Source: Rhizobium album
GTDB taxonomy: Bacteria > Pseudomonadota > Alphaproteobacteria > Rhizobiales > Rhizobiaceae
DNA length: 64,000 nt
NCBI RefSeq assembly: GCF_003122325.1
Contig: NZ_QFBC01000001.1
Span: 620,001-684,000, forward strand
Direction: 5' to 3'
Of this stretch, positions 7,858 through 16,211 are shown piece after piece. Position numbers and translations under genes: made by a program. The number at the start of each line of letters is the position of its first letter. The first letter of the stretch is position 1. The notes under the pieces were generated by a model, which did not search any database, was not told where the DNA came from, and saw nothing but the letters and a program-made list of their open reading frames with translations.

Positions 7858-8445
7858 ATGAGGAACGCTTACCGCGGGCTGCGGCCCGTGACGACCCGTT
7901 TCGCCAACCTGGCGCTCAAGGGCGTGACCGGCGACGGTACCTTTTCCGGTTATGCCAGCGTCTTCGGCGAGATCGATCTCGGCAAGGATTCCATAGAGCG
8001 TGGCGCTTTTGCCCGTTCGCTCGTCGAGCGTGGCGCGAGTGGCGTGCGCATGCTGTTCCAGCACGATCCGGCCGAGCCGATCGGCACGTGGACAACGATC
8101 CGCGAGGATGCGCGGGGGCTTTATGTCGAGGGTGTGTTGTCGGGTGGTGTCGCCCGCGCCCGCGAGGTGCACCAGCTGATGAAGAACGGCGCGCTCGACG
8201 GGCTGTCGATCGGCTTCCAGACGGTGAAGGCGCGGACCGACGCCAAGACCGGCGTGCGCCGCATCCTCGAAGCCGACCTCTGGGAAATCTCGGTCGTCAC
8301 CTTTCCGATGCTGCCATCGGCGCGGGTGTCGAACGTGAAGAATGCGCGGTGGTTCCGCGACAAGGAAACGGAACTCGTCCGCAGCATGCGGCGGGCGGCC
8401 CGGATGATGTTCAACGTTCAAAGCAAGACAAGGATGGGTTCATGA
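7858..8445 (+). CDS. Prohead maturation protease, HK97 family (GTA gp4-like)
   Basis: This is a 195-residue serine protease of the HK97/U35 type. Catalytic His69 lies in MLFQHDP and Ser117 in DGLSIGF, with the supporting sequence FSGYASVFGEID. It trims the scaffold domain of the capsid protein during head maturation. The start at 7858 follows a CAGGAG site; a longer in-frame start would add a Pro/Arg-rich stretch without homology. The stop overlaps the capsid start (ATGA), giving translational coupling. Confidence 0.9.
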   Translation: MRNAYRGLRPVTTRFANLALKGVTGDGTFSGYASVFGEIDLGKDSIERGAFARSLVERGASGVRMLFQHDPAEPIGTWTTIREDARGLYVEGVLSGGVARAREVHQLMKNGALDGLSIGFQTVKARTDAKTGVRRILEADLWEISVVTFPMLPSARVSNVKNARWFRDKETELVRSMRRAARMMFNVQSKTRMGS

Positions 8446-9695
8446 CAGACATGGCACAGACCGCAGCGCCGGAAATCAAGGCGGTGCCCGAAAACCTCGA
8501 CGCCGCCTTCGACGATTTCATGCAGGCGTTCGAGGCCTTCAAGGACGTCAACGACCGGCGCCTCGACGAGATCGAGCGCAAGCTGACTGCCGACGTGGTG
8601 ACGCGCGACAAGATGGACCGCATCAACCGCGCGATGGACGAGCAGAAGAAAGCGCTCGGCCAGCTGGTGCTGAAGAAGGTGCGGCCGGCGCTGGGGCGCC
8701 TGGACGGACCTTCGCCGGAGGCGGCCGAACACAAGGCGGCTTTCGACGCCTATATCCGTCGCGGCGACGAGGCGGGCCTGCGCGACCTGGAGTCCAAGGC
8801 GTTTTCCGCCGGCACGGGCGCCGATGGCGGTTACCTGGTGCCGCCGGAAACCGATACGGAGATCGGCCGCAGGCTTTCCGCCGTTTCGCCGATCCGGGCG
8901 CTGGCGACGGTGCGGCAGGTCTCCGGCGCGGTGCTGAAGAAGCCGTTTTCGCCGACCGGGCTGACCGCGGGCTGGGTGGCGGAGACGGCCTCGCGGCCGC
9001 AGACGGCGACGCCGCAGCTTTCCGAACTCTCCTTCCCGACCATGGAACTCTATGCGATGCCGGCGGCGACGCAGGCACTGCTCGACGATGCGGCGGTCGA
9101 CATCGAGGCGTGGATCTCGGGCGAGGTGGACATCGTCTTCGCCGAGCAGGAGGGCACGGCGTTCACCAGCGGCGACGGCACCAACAAGCCGAAGGGTATC
9201 CTGTCCTATACGACGGTTGCCGATGCGAGCTGGACGTGGGGAAATATCGGCTACATCGCCTCCGGGGCGGCGGGCGCCTTCAAGTCCACCGGACCGTCCG
9301 ATGCGCTGATCGACACGATCTATGCGGTAAAGGCGGGACACCGGCAGAACGCCCACTTCCTGATGAACCGCAAGACGCAGGGCGAGATCCGCAAGTTCAA
9401 GGATGCCGACGGCAACTACCTCTGGCGCCCGCCGGCATCGGCCGGCCAGTCGGCTTCGCTGATGGGGTTCCCGATCGCGGAGGCCGAAGACATGCCGGAT
9501 ATCGGGGCGAATTCGCTCTCGATTGCTTTCGGCGATTTCCGGGCGGGCTATCTGGTGGTCGACCGGATGGGGGTGCGGGTGCTGCGTGATCCCTATTCGG
9601 CGAAACCCTACGTGCTGTTCTACACCACCAAACGCGTCGGCGGCGGAGTGCAGAATTTCGAGGCGATCAAGCTGATGAAGGTTGCGGTGAGCTGA
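8442..9695 (+). CDS. Major capsid protein, HK97 fold (GTA gp5-like)
   Basis: This 417-residue protein has an N-terminal helical scaffold (delta) domain at about residues 15-110, rich in Asp, Glu, Lys and Arg. A probable cleavage region follows near 118-122 (LESKAFSAG). The HK97 core begins GADGGYLVPPE, with later family segments such as AAATQALLDDA-like helices and GDFRAGYLVVDR. It builds the GTA head. Start and stop overlaps with the protease show operon expression. Length fits GTA capsid precursors. Confidence 0.93.
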   Translation: MTDMAQTAAPEIKAVPENLDAAFDDFMQAFEAFKDVNDRRLDEIERKLTADVVTRDKMDRINRAMDEQKKALGQLVLKKVRPALGRLDGPSPEAAEHKAAFDAYIRRGDEAGLRDLESKAFSAGTGADGGYLVPPETDTEIGRRLSAVSPIRALATVRQVSGAVLKKPFSPTGLTAGWVAETASRPQTATPQLSELSFPTMELYAMPAATQALLDDAAVDIEAWISGEVDIVFAEQEGTAFTSGDGTNKPKGILSYTTVADASWTWGNIGYIASGAAGAFKSTGPSDALIDTIYAVKAGHRQNAHFLMNRKTQGEIRKFKDADGNYLWRPPASAGQSASLMGFPIAEAEDMPDIGANSLSIAFGDFRAGYLVVDRMGVRVLRDPYSAKPYVLFYTTKRVGGGVQNFEAIKLMKVAVS

Positions 9696-9703
9696 GGGGG
9701 GCT

Positions 9704-9740
9704 GCCTTGCCCTTCTCCCCAGCAGGGAGAAGGGCGCTCA
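9704..9740. repeat. Intergenic palindromic repeat hairpin, copy 1
   Basis: CCCTTCTCCC (9710-9719) pairs perfectly with GGGAGAAGGG (9725-9734) around a 5-base loop. It resembles the dispersed intergenic palindromes common in rhizobial genomes, and a related copy lies at 14026-14085. It sits between capsid and connector genes, where it could tune mRNA stability or act as an intra-operon attenuator. Confidence 0.65.
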
Positions 9741-9773
9741 CCGGGAAAATCACCCCGTCGATTGGAGATATTG

Positions 9774-10343
9774 ATGACCTATGCCCTGATTGCTCCGCCG
9801 GTGGCGGAGCCGGTAACGCTTGCCGAGGTGAAGGCGCATCTGCGTCTTGATGGTGATGACGAGGATGTGTTGCTGGTGGCGCTGGTTAAAGTGGCGCGCG
9901 AACATCTGGAGCGGTGCACCGGGCTTTCGATGCTGAGCCAGACCTGGCGGCTTTATCGCGATGACTGGCCGGCCAGCGGGGTGATTCAGATTGCCAGGTG
10001 GCCGGTGCAATCGGTTGAAACCGTTGTGGTTTATGATGAAGGCGGGGCGGCAGTGGATGTGTCGCTCGATGGGCATGTGCTGGATGGTGCCGGGCGGCCG
10101 GCGCGGCTTGTGTTGAAGCAGCTTGTGAAGACGGCGCGGGCGGTGAACGGCATCGAGATCGATTTCGTCGCCGGTTTCGGCGATGCGGCGGTGGATGTAC
10201 CGGATACCTTGCGGCGGGCGATGCTGCTGCATGTGGCGCATATGTTTTCCTATCGTGGCGTCGTGCCGCCGGACAGCCAGCCGGCTTCGGTGTCGGCGGG
10301 TTATGAGCTCCTGGTGGCGCCGTATCTGCTGCGGAGGCTCTGA
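9774..10343 (+). CDS. Head-tail connector protein, gp6-like (GTA gp6-like)
   Basis: This 189-residue protein opens with PVTLAEVKAHLRLDGDDEDVLL (given in part), the classic start of phage QLRG/gp6-type head-tail connectors. A first-third segment follows with AREHLERCTGLSMLSQTWRLY, and the end reads ALLLHVAHMFSYRG-like. It forms the adaptor ring under the portal. The start at 9774 follows TGGAGA. Order after capsid agrees with RcGTA. Confidence 0.88.
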   Translation: MTYALIAPPVAEPVTLAEVKAHLRLDGDDEDVLLVALVKVAREHLERCTGLSMLSQTWRLYRDDWPASGVIQIARWPVQSVETVVVYDEGGAAVDVSLDGHVLDGAGRPARLVLKQLVKTARAVNGIEIDFVAGFGDAAVDVPDTLRRAMLLHVAHMFSYRGVVPPDSQPASVSAGYELLVAPYLLRRL

Positions 10344-10345
10344 CC

Positions 10346-10681
10346 ATGCCGGTGAGTTTTATCGATCCGGGGCAATTCACGGCGCGGCTGGAGCTGGAGG
10401 CGCCGGTGGCGGTGCCGGACGGACAGGGCGGCGCGGACGTACGTTATGAAGGCGTGGCGGCTTTCTGGGCGATGGTCGAGCCTGCGGGCCATGCAGTGCG
10501 GGAAGCGGCGGGTGCGGAGACAGCGACGCTGACGCATCGTATCTGGGTGCGTTTTCGCACTGATATCTCTGCCGGCATGCGGCTGCGCAAGGGCGCGCGG
10601 CTGTTTGCCGTCAGGGCGGTGATCGATCCCGACGAGACGCAACGTTATCTCGTCTGCCATTGCGAGGAGGAAGGACCATGA
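10346..10681 (+). CDS. Phage head closure / head-tail adaptor protein (GTA gp7-like)
   Basis: This 111-residue beta-rich protein has the family's pattern: FTARLELEAPVAVPDGQGG, then a WAMVEPA segment, TLTHRIWVRFRTDISAGMRL, and a closing LVCHCEE. These stopper proteins seal the connector and receive the tail. It lies 2 bp after the connector gene and its stop overlaps the next start (ATGA). Confidence 0.87.
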   Translation: MPVSFIDPGQFTARLELEAPVAVPDGQGGADVRYEGVAAFWAMVEPAGHAVREAAGAETATLTHRIWVRFRTDISAGMRLRKGARLFAVRAVIDPDETQRYLVCHCEEEGP

Positions 10682-11076
10682 CGGCGGCCAATGCCTTGCT
10701 GCAGGCGGTGACGGCGCGGCTTCTCGGCGATGCGGAAATGGTGGCGCTGATCGGTGCGGACGGCATCCATGACCGGCTGCTGATGCGCACGGCGATGCCT
10801 TACCTGATGATCGCCGCATTGCAGAGTGACGATTTTTCAACCTCGACGGAGGCCGGTGAAGAGCATCTCCTGACGCTGGAAATCTGGTCGTCCGGGCAGG
10901 GGCAGCGGCAGGCGCAGGTGATAGCGGGCCATGTGCATCGGCTGTTGCACGATGCGGAACTTTCGCTGGACGGGGTGGTGCTGGTGAGCCTTCTGCATCG
11001 CTCGAGCCGGGCCAGAAGGATGCCGAAGACCCGGACGCATGGGATCGAGATGGTGTTTCGGGCGGTGACCGAGTGA
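10678..11076 (+). CDS. DUF3168 tail terminator / tail completion protein (GTA gp8-like)
   Basis: This 132-residue protein has the DUF3168 layout: ALLQAVTARLLGDAEMVALIG, then MPYLMI, EHLLTLEIWSS and a C-terminal RTHGIEMVFRAVTE strand. DUF3168 proteins cap the tail tube at the head side. The start overlaps the previous stop by ATGA, and AGGAGGAAGG gives a strong ribosome site. It is the last gene before the antisense transporter. Confidence 0.85.
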   Translation: MTAANALLQAVTARLLGDAEMVALIGADGIHDRLLMRTAMPYLMIAALQSDDFSTSTEAGEEHLLTLEIWSSGQGQRQAQVIAGHVHRLLHDAELSLDGVVLVSLLHRSSRARRMPKTRTHGIEMVFRAVTE

Positions 11077-11079
11077 AGC

Positions 11080-12279
11080 TCAGGCTCTGCGTCCGCGGAT
11101 GAAAAGGGCGAGCAGGATCACGAAGAAAAGGGACAGCGCTGCCAATACGGAGGCGGTGACGAGCAGGGCGGGCAGGCCGGCGCGGTCGAGGATGCCGGTG
11201 AAGATCACCGGTGCGGCGGCGCTGGCGAGATTCTGCGGTAGAGACAGGCGGGCCGATTGCAGGCCGAAATCGCGCGGGCTGAACACGGCAAGCGGGAGGA
11301 GCGCGCGGGCGACAGTGACGACGCCGGAACCGAAGCCATACAGCACGACGAAGGCGATAAGCAGCGATGCCGAGCCGTTGGCGACCAGCAGCAGCATGAA
11401 GCTTGCAAGGATCAGGCCGATGCCGAGCGTGGCGCTGATCAGCGGGCTGCCGCGCGGGCCAAGCAGCATATCGACGAAGCGGGCGGAGATGCCCATGACG
11501 CCGCGCAGCGAGCCGAGTTGCAGCGCGAGCGCCGGTGCCGCGCCCGACAGGGCGAAGATCTGCAGCAGCGACGGCGACAGGCCGTAGGTGACCAGAGTGG
11601 CGAGCATGGTCGAGGCGGCGATCAGGAAAAAGGCGTAGATCCGCCCAAGCGGCGTCAGGACCAGCGGCGCGCGTTCGGTGGTCTCGGTGCGTCCGGCGGA
11701 AGCGACCGGGCGCGGCAAGGCGAATAGATGCAGCGGCAGGCACACCAGCAGATGGACGGATGCCGTCAGCACGAAGGTGAGGCGCCAGCCGATCAGCGAT
11801 TGCAGCCAGTCGAGCAGCGGCCAGAATGTCGCGCTCGACAAGCCAGTAAACAGCATGAGGATGGCGATGATGCGGCCGGAGCGTTGGCCTTCGCGCTCGA
11901 CGACGGCGGTGAATGCCGGCGCCGACAGTCCGAGCGCACCGCCGAGGCCGATGACGCACCAGGCCGCGATATAGAGAACCAGTCCGTGGGATGCGGCGAG
12001 CAGCAGCAGGCCGGCGGCAAAGATCACCGAGCCGGCGGCGAGGACTTTCGAAGCGCCGTAGCGGTCGAGCAGGCGGCCGGTCTTCGGGCCGGCGAGCGCG
12101 CTGATCAGCATCATGATCGACAGGCCGAGAAAGACGATTTCGTTGGCCAGCCCGAGTTCGGGGGCGATGACGCGCCCAAGCACGCCGAGCATGTCGAACG
12201 TCGTGCCCCAGCCGACAAGCTGGGTGACGGCGAGGACGGCGACGGTTTTTGCCGCGCGGCGGGTTTCGGATGTCGGCAT
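11080..12279 (-). CDS. MFS transporter inserted antisense within the GTA cluster
   Basis: This 399-residue protein has about twelve hydrophobic segments and the MFS loop signature GPKTGRLLDRYGASK after TM2. Residues LGLANEIVFLGLSIMML to the central loop (ASAGRTETTER) and a second half of six segments complete the fold. It probably exports or imports a small molecule; the substrate cannot be told. It is the only long gene of the cluster on the minus strand and splits tail terminator from major tail protein, ending 3 bp from the former. It has no counterpart in RcGTA, so it is a cargo insertion or a regulatory road-block. Confidence 0.85.
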   Translation of the reverse strand: MPTSETRRAAKTVAVLAVTQLVGWGTTFDMLGVLGRVIAPELGLANEIVFLGLSIMMLISALAGPKTGRLLDRYGASKVLAAGSVIFAAGLLLLAASHGLVLYIAAWCVIGLGGALGLSAPAFTAVVEREGQRSGRIIAILMLFTGLSSATFWPLLDWLQSLIGWRLTFVLTASVHLLVCLPLHLFALPRPVASAGRTETTERAPLVLTPLGRIYAFFLIAASTMLATLVTYGLSPSLLQIFALSGAAPALALQLGSLRGVMGISARFVDMLLGPRGSPLISATLGIGLILASFMLLLVANGSASLLIAFVVLYGFGSGVVTVARALLPLAVFSPRDFGLQSARLSLPQNLASAAAPVIFTGILDRAGLPALLVTASVLAALSLFFVILLALFIRGRRA

Positions 12280-12395
12280 GGGGAACGGTTCGAGGAGGGC
12301 TGACCGGCGCTCCTACCATGGATTGCGTGCTTGGGGAAATGCGCGGCCGGGCGATTTGCCCGTGTCGCGACGGGAATTTGCGCAAGGAGCGGAAG
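12280..12395. promoter_or_regulatory. Divergent promoter region, MFS / tail genes
   Basis: The 116 bp between the MFS start and the major tail gene must carry a promoter for each direction, because the antisense gene would otherwise cut the tail genes off from upstream transcription. The ribosome site AAGGAG at 12384-12389 serves the tail gene. I see no clear -35/-10 pair. Confidence 0.4.
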
Positions 12396-12803
12396 ATGGT
12401 GGCACAGAAGGGCAAGGACCTGCTTTTGAAGGTCCACAACGGCAGCGGTTATGTGACGGTCGCCGGGCTGCGGTCGAAGCGGCTGGGTTTTAATGCGGAG
12501 ACGGTCGACATCACCGACGCGGAAAGTGCCGGGCGCTGGCGGGAGCTGCTGGCCGGGGCGGGCGTGCAGCGGGCCTCGTTGTCCGGCGGCGGGATTTTCA
12601 AGGACCAGGCATCGGATGCGGTGGTGCGGACGGCGTTTTTCGACGGCGCCATCCTGACCTGGCAGGTGGTCATTCCCGATTTCGGCACGGTGACCGGGCC
12701 TTTCCAGATCGCCGCGCTGGAATATGCCGGCCAGCACAATGGCGAAGTGCAGTTCGAACTGGCGCTGGAATCGGCCGGCGCGCTCGCTTTCGGGGCCGTG
12801 TGA
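12396..12803 (+). CDS. Major tail tube protein, TP901-1 family (GTA gp9-like)
   Basis: This 135-residue protein starts MVAQKGKDLLLKV, typical of GTA/TP901-1 major tail proteins. It continues with VDITDAESAGRWRELLAGAG and ends with a beta-rich FELALESAGALAF. It stacks in hexameric rings to make the tail tube. The start follows an AAGGAG site. The stop overlaps the next start. Confidence 0.88.
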   Translation: MVAQKGKDLLLKVHNGSGYVTVAGLRSKRLGFNAETVDITDAESAGRWRELLAGAGVQRASLSGGGIFKDQASDAVVRTAFFDGAILTWQVVIPDFGTVTGPFQIAALEYAGQHNGEVQFELALESAGALAFGAV

Positions 12804-13174
12804 TGGCAGGGCGCGGCACGGACGGGCGGGCGAACCGCCATCGCGGCGAGGTCGAGGCTGTCATCGACGGGGAGCGGCGCATTCTCTGCCTGACGCTGGG
12901 GGCGCTGGCGGAACTGGAAACGGCGTTTGCCGCCGACGATCTCGGAGCGCTGGGCGCGCGGTTTGCCAATGGGCGGCTCAGGGCGGCGGACATGATCCGC
13001 ATCATCGGGGCTGGCCTGCGCGGCGGCGGCAATGTGTTTTCCGACGAGGACGTGGCCGGCGCCGGCATCGAGGGCGGCATCGCCGGTTCGGCGGCGATCG
13101 TTCGCGATTTGCTGGCGGCGACCTTTCTGGGGGGCGAGGGCGAAACGCGCCCTCCGGCGCCGCAGCAGGCGTGA
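12803..13174 (+). CDS. GTA family protein, tail assembly chaperone (GTA gp10-like, Phage_TAC_11)
   Basis: This 123-residue protein has the core ANRHRGEVEAVIDGERRILCLTLGALAELE (given in part), the hallmark of the small GTA protein placed after the tail tube gene. It likely chaperones the tape measure during tail assembly. The start ATG overlaps the previous TGA by one base, and its stop overlaps the next GTG start. The Pro/Ala-rich C-terminal end is low complexity. Confidence 0.85.
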   Translation: MAGRGTDGRANRHRGEVEAVIDGERRILCLTLGALAELETAFAADDLGALGARFANGRLRAADMIRIIGAGLRGGGNVFSDEDVAGAGIEGGIAGSAAIVRDLLAATFLGGEGETRPPAPQQA

Positions 13175-13422
13175 GCCCCGGCGCGGCGGTGCGTCCCTTT
13201 CCCTGGGACGAGGCGCTGCATGCCGGGCTTTGCCTGTTGCGGCTGGAGCCGCGGGTTTTCTGGGCGATGACGCCGCGCGAATTCCATGCCGCCATCGGCG
13301 GTTTGCGCGGGCAGGGACAGAGCCTGCGGCGGGAAAGTCTGGAGGCGCTGATGCGGGCGTTTCCGGATAGCCGTGACGGCAGCGAGATAGACGTTGAAAG
13401 GCGGGATCATGGACGAGAATGA
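13171..13422 (+). CDS. Phage tail assembly chaperone, rcc01693-like (Phage_TAC_6)
   Basis: This 83-residue protein has FPWDEALHAGLCLLRLEPRVFW and MTPREFHAAIGG, the conserved core of this RcGTA family. It is read from a GTG start that overlaps the stop of the gp10-like gene (GTGA); the reading frame continues upstream without a plausible start. The overlap of adjacent small chaperone frames recalls the G/GT chaperone pair of lambda. It overlaps the tape measure start by 14 bases. Confidence 0.82.
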   Translation: MSPGAAVRPFPWDEALHAGLCLLRLEPRVFWAMTPREFHAAIGGLRGQGQSLRRESLEALMRAFPDSRDGSEIDVERRDHGRE

Positions 13423-13990
13423 AGACACCCTGGCCGGCATGACGGAGCAGGCGGCGGCGCTGAAGGAGGTGCTGACCGATCTCGAGGGGCGGTCGCGATC
13501 CTTCGGCTCGGTGCTGACGGGCGCCTTGCGGTCTGCCGCAAGCGGCAGCCGCAGCCTGGAGGACGTGTTGCGCACGGTGGGCACGCGGCTGGCCGATATC
13601 GCCCTTTCCGTCGGAATGAAGCCGCTGGAAGGGCTGATCGGCCAGGCGGTGGGCGGGCTGGCAGGGCAGCTGGGTTCGGTTTTCGCCTTTGCCGACGGCG
13701 GAGTGCCCGGGCGGGTTACGGCGTTTGCCGATGGCGGGGTGGTAGCGGAGCCGACCTATTTCGCCATGGGCAGCGGGCGCGGGCTGATGGGCGAGGCGGG
13801 GGCCGAGGCGATCCTGCCGCTGAAGCGTGGCAGCGACGGTGCTTTGGGCGTGGCGATGCAGGGCCGGCCTGCGGCGCCGCAGGTGGTGTTCAACGTGACG
13901 ACGCCGGATGCGGCGAGCTTTCGCAAGAGCGAGGGGCAGCTTTCGGCGATGCTGGCGCGGACGGTGGGGCGCGGGCAGCGCGGGCTTTGA
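13409..13990 (+). CDS. Short tail tape measure protein (GTA gp11-like)
   Basis: This 193-residue protein has LTDLEGRSRSFGSVLTGALRSA, a central helix, and the glycine-rich motif FADGGVPGRVTAFADGGVV followed by MGEAGAEAILPLKR, found at the C-terminal end of lambda-type tape measure proteins. It is much shorter than phage tape measures (often 600 or more), but RcGTA gp11 is also about 220. A short tail is therefore implied, since length scales with this protein. The start at 13409 follows AAAGGCGGG. Confidence 0.83.
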   Translation: MDENEDTLAGMTEQAAALKEVLTDLEGRSRSFGSVLTGALRSAASGSRSLEDVLRTVGTRLADIALSVGMKPLEGLIGQAVGGLAGQLGSVFAFADGGVPGRVTAFADGGVVAEPTYFAMGSGRGLMGEAGAEAILPLKRGSDGALGVAMQGRPAAPQVVFNVTTPDAASFRKSEGQLSAMLARTVGRGQRGL

Positions 13991-14025
13991 GGGTGGCCGA
14001 AACGGGTAGGGTTACCATTGTGGCA

Positions 14026-14085
14026 GACCCCCCTCATCCGCCTGCGTGCTTCGGACCCTTCTTCCCGCAGGGGAAAAGGGGAAGC
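14026..14085. repeat. Intergenic palindromic repeat hairpin, copy 2
   Basis: CCCCTCATCCGCCTGCG is followed by an imperfect hairpin: CCCTTCTTCCC at 14056-14066 against GGGGAAAAGGG around 14070-14080. The leading CCCCTCATCC is a familiar lead-in of dispersed rhizobial intergenic repeats. It lies in the 196 bp gap between tape measure and DUF2460 genes, the only large gap in the tail block. The same kind of hairpin occurs at 9704-9740. Confidence 0.6.
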
Positions 14086-14186
14086 GGCACCCTGTCGTTT
14101 CATGTCCGATCGTCCTGTGGGTCGGAGATGGAGCGGCCGGAATGTTTGGCGTTTTTCCGTGCGTGCGGTTTATTTGGAGCAAGGTC

Positions 14187-14822
14187 ATGGCCATGGGGTT
14201 TCATGAGGTGCGGTTTCCGTTGCGGCTGTCGCTGACGACCAGCGGCGGGCCGGTGCGGCGGACCGATATCGTCAATCTGTCCAACGGGCGCGAGAGCCGC
14301 AACCGCCGCTGGCGGGAAGCGCGGCGCAGCTACGATGCCGGTTCGGGCGTGCGATCGATCGCCGATCTCTACGAGGTGCTGGCCTTTTTCGAGGCGCGGG
14401 GCGGGGAGTTGAACGGGTTTCGTTTTCGCGATCCGTTCGATCATGGCTCGGGGCAGCCGGGCGAGGCGGCGGGGGCGCTGGACCAGGTGATCGGCACTGG
14501 CGACGGGACGACGGCGGCGTTTCAGCTTGCCAAGACCTATGGCGATGCCGGCGGCAGTTTTCGCCGGGTGATTGCCAAGCCAGTGGCCGGCAGCGTGCTG
14601 GTCGCGGTCGACGGGGTCGCGGCCGATGGGGCGACATGCGATCCGGTGACGGGGATCGTGACATTTGCACCCGGTTTCGTGCCGGGAAGCGGGGCGGTGG
14701 TGACGGCAGGGTTTTCCTTCGACGTGCCGGTGCGCTTTGCCACCGACCGGATCGACATCAACCTGCAGGCCTTCGATGCCGGCCGGATCCCGACGATTCC
14801 GCTGATCGAGGTGATGCCATGA
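14187..14822 (+). CDS. DUF2460 distal tail protein (GTA gp12-like)
   Basis: This 211-residue protein contains FHEVRFPLRLSLTTSGGP, NGRESRNRRW and GGELNGFRFRDPFDHGSG, hallmarks of DUF2460 (TIGR02217), ending with IPTIPLIEV. In RcGTA the counterpart is the distal tail ring that joins tube and baseplate. The start at 14187 follows GGAG with 7-base spacing; a second ATG lies two codons later. The stop overlaps the next start (ATGA). Confidence 0.88.
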   Translation: MAMGFHEVRFPLRLSLTTSGGPVRRTDIVNLSNGRESRNRRWREARRSYDAGSGVRSIADLYEVLAFFEARGGELNGFRFRDPFDHGSGQPGEAAGALDQVIGTGDGTTAAFQLAKTYGDAGGSFRRVIAKPVAGSVLVAVDGVAADGATCDPVTGIVTFAPGFVPGSGAVVTAGFSFDVPVRFATDRIDINLQAFDAGRIPTIPLIEVMP

Positions 14823-15709
14823 GGACGATTCCAGCCGGACTGAAGGCGCATCTCGACAGCGGCGCGACGACCGTCTGCCATGCGTGGCGGGTGACGCGGC
14901 GCGACGGGACGGTACTCGGTTTTACCGAGCACGATCACGATCTTGTTTTCGGGGGTACGCTTTTTGCCGCGGCGACCGGTTTTGCCGCCAGCGAGACGCA
15001 GCAGGCGGCCGGGCTTTCGGTGGAGGCGAGCGATGTCGCGGGTGGTTTTTCCAGCGCGGCCATTCGCGAAGAGGACCTGATCGACGGGCGCTACGACGGT
15101 GCGCGGGTGGAGGTGTTCCTCGTCAATTGGGCGGCGGTGGACGAGCATATGCTCCTGAGGGTGCAGGAGATCGGCGAGGTGACGCGCACGGCCGGCGATT
15201 TCCGTGCCGAATTGCGCAGTTTCACCCATCGGCTCGGGCGTGACCAGGGGCGGCTTTTCGGGCGGCGCTGCGATGCGACGCTGGGGGATGGGCGCTGCGG
15301 CGTCAACCTTGCCTCGGGTGCCTATCGCGGGACCGGCGAAATCCTTTCGGTCGCGGATGCGACGCATCTGCGCGTCGGTGGGCTTTCCGGTTTTGCGGCG
15401 GGGTTTTTTCGCTATGGGGTGCTGACGTTTACCAGCGGCAGGCATGCCGGGATGACCGTCGATATTGACGGGCATGTGGTGGATGGGTCTGCGGTGGATC
15501 TCGTGCTCTGGTTGCCGATGGCGCGGTCGCCGGAGGCGGGGGATGCCTTTGCCATCGTGGCCGGTTGCGACAAGGCGTTTTCGACCTGCAGGGCGAAGTT
15601 TTCGAACACCATCAATTTTCAGGGGTTTCCGCATATTCCCGGCTCGGACTTTGCCTATTCCTATGCGGATGGCGAGACGGTGCATGACGGAAGGGCGTTG
15701 TTCGAATGA
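14819..15709 (+). CDS. DUF2163 baseplate hub protein (GTA gp13-like)
   Basis: This 296-residue protein has an N-terminal DUF2163 domain (HAWRVTRRDGTVLGFTEHDHDL) and a C-terminal FAD/BR0599-like domain with conserved cysteines, RRCDATLGDGRCGVNL, GCDKAFSTCRAKF and NFQGFPHIPG. In RcGTA this hub protein binds an Fe-S cluster through such cysteines, and the four-cysteine set here would allow the same. It is coupled by overlaps on both sides. Confidence 0.88.
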   Translation: MRTIPAGLKAHLDSGATTVCHAWRVTRRDGTVLGFTEHDHDLVFGGTLFAAATGFAASETQQAAGLSVEASDVAGGFSSAAIREEDLIDGRYDGARVEVFLVNWAAVDEHMLLRVQEIGEVTRTAGDFRAELRSFTHRLGRDQGRLFGRRCDATLGDGRCGVNLASGAYRGTGEILSVADATHLRVGGLSGFAAGFFRYGVLTFTSGRHAGMTVDIDGHVVDGSAVDLVLWLPMARSPEAGDAFAIVAGCDKAFSTCRAKFSNTINFQGFPHIPGSDFAYSYADGETVHDGRALFE

Positions 15710-16164
15710 CGGCCGCGATCGGGGAGCGGGTTGTCGCTGCTGCCGAAGGATGGATCGGTACGCCTTATCGGCACCAGGCGTCGCTGAAGGGCGTCGGCTG
15801 CGATTGTCTCGGGCTGGTCCGCGGCGTCTGGCGGGAGATCTATGGCGATGAACCGGAGGCGCCGCCGGCCTATGCGCCCGATTGGGCGGAGCGTGGCAGC
15901 GAGGAGCGGCTCTTGTCCGCAGCCGGGCGGCATTTTCTGCCGGTGGGTTCGGTGGATGCTGCCTTGCCGGGGGATGTGCTGGTGTTCCGCTGGCGGGCCG
16001 GCTGTGCGGCGAAACATATCGGCATCCTGTGCGGCGGCGGGCGGTTCATCCATGCCTATGAGCAGGCGGCGGTGATCCGTTCGCCGCTGGTGCCGGCGTG
16101 GCGGCGGAAGGTGGTGGCGGCGTTTCGGTTTCCGGCGGTGGGTGGGTCGGCCGGGGCGGGTTGA
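15706..16164 (+). CDS. NlpC/P60 peptidoglycan peptidase of the tail tip (GTA gp14-like)
   Basis: This 152-residue NlpC/P60 protein has catalytic Cys34 in CDCLGLVRG, His104 in AKHIGIL and a third polar residue near His116. Such enzymes cut the peptide stems of peptidoglycan, letting the tail reach the cytoplasmic membrane during DNA delivery. It lacks a signal peptide, as expected for a particle component. The start overlaps the preceding stop by ATGA. Confidence 0.9.
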   Translation: MTAAIGERVVAAAEGWIGTPYRHQASLKGVGCDCLGLVRGVWREIYGDEPEAPPAYAPDWAERGSEERLLSAAGRHFLPVGSVDAALPGDVLVFRWRAGCAAKHIGILCGGGRFIHAYEQAAVIRSPLVPAWRRKVVAAFRFPAVGGSAGAG

Positions 16165-16211
16165 GGATGGCGGTTTTCGCCGGGTGATTTCGGAAAAAAG
16201 CGGGGTGGGTG

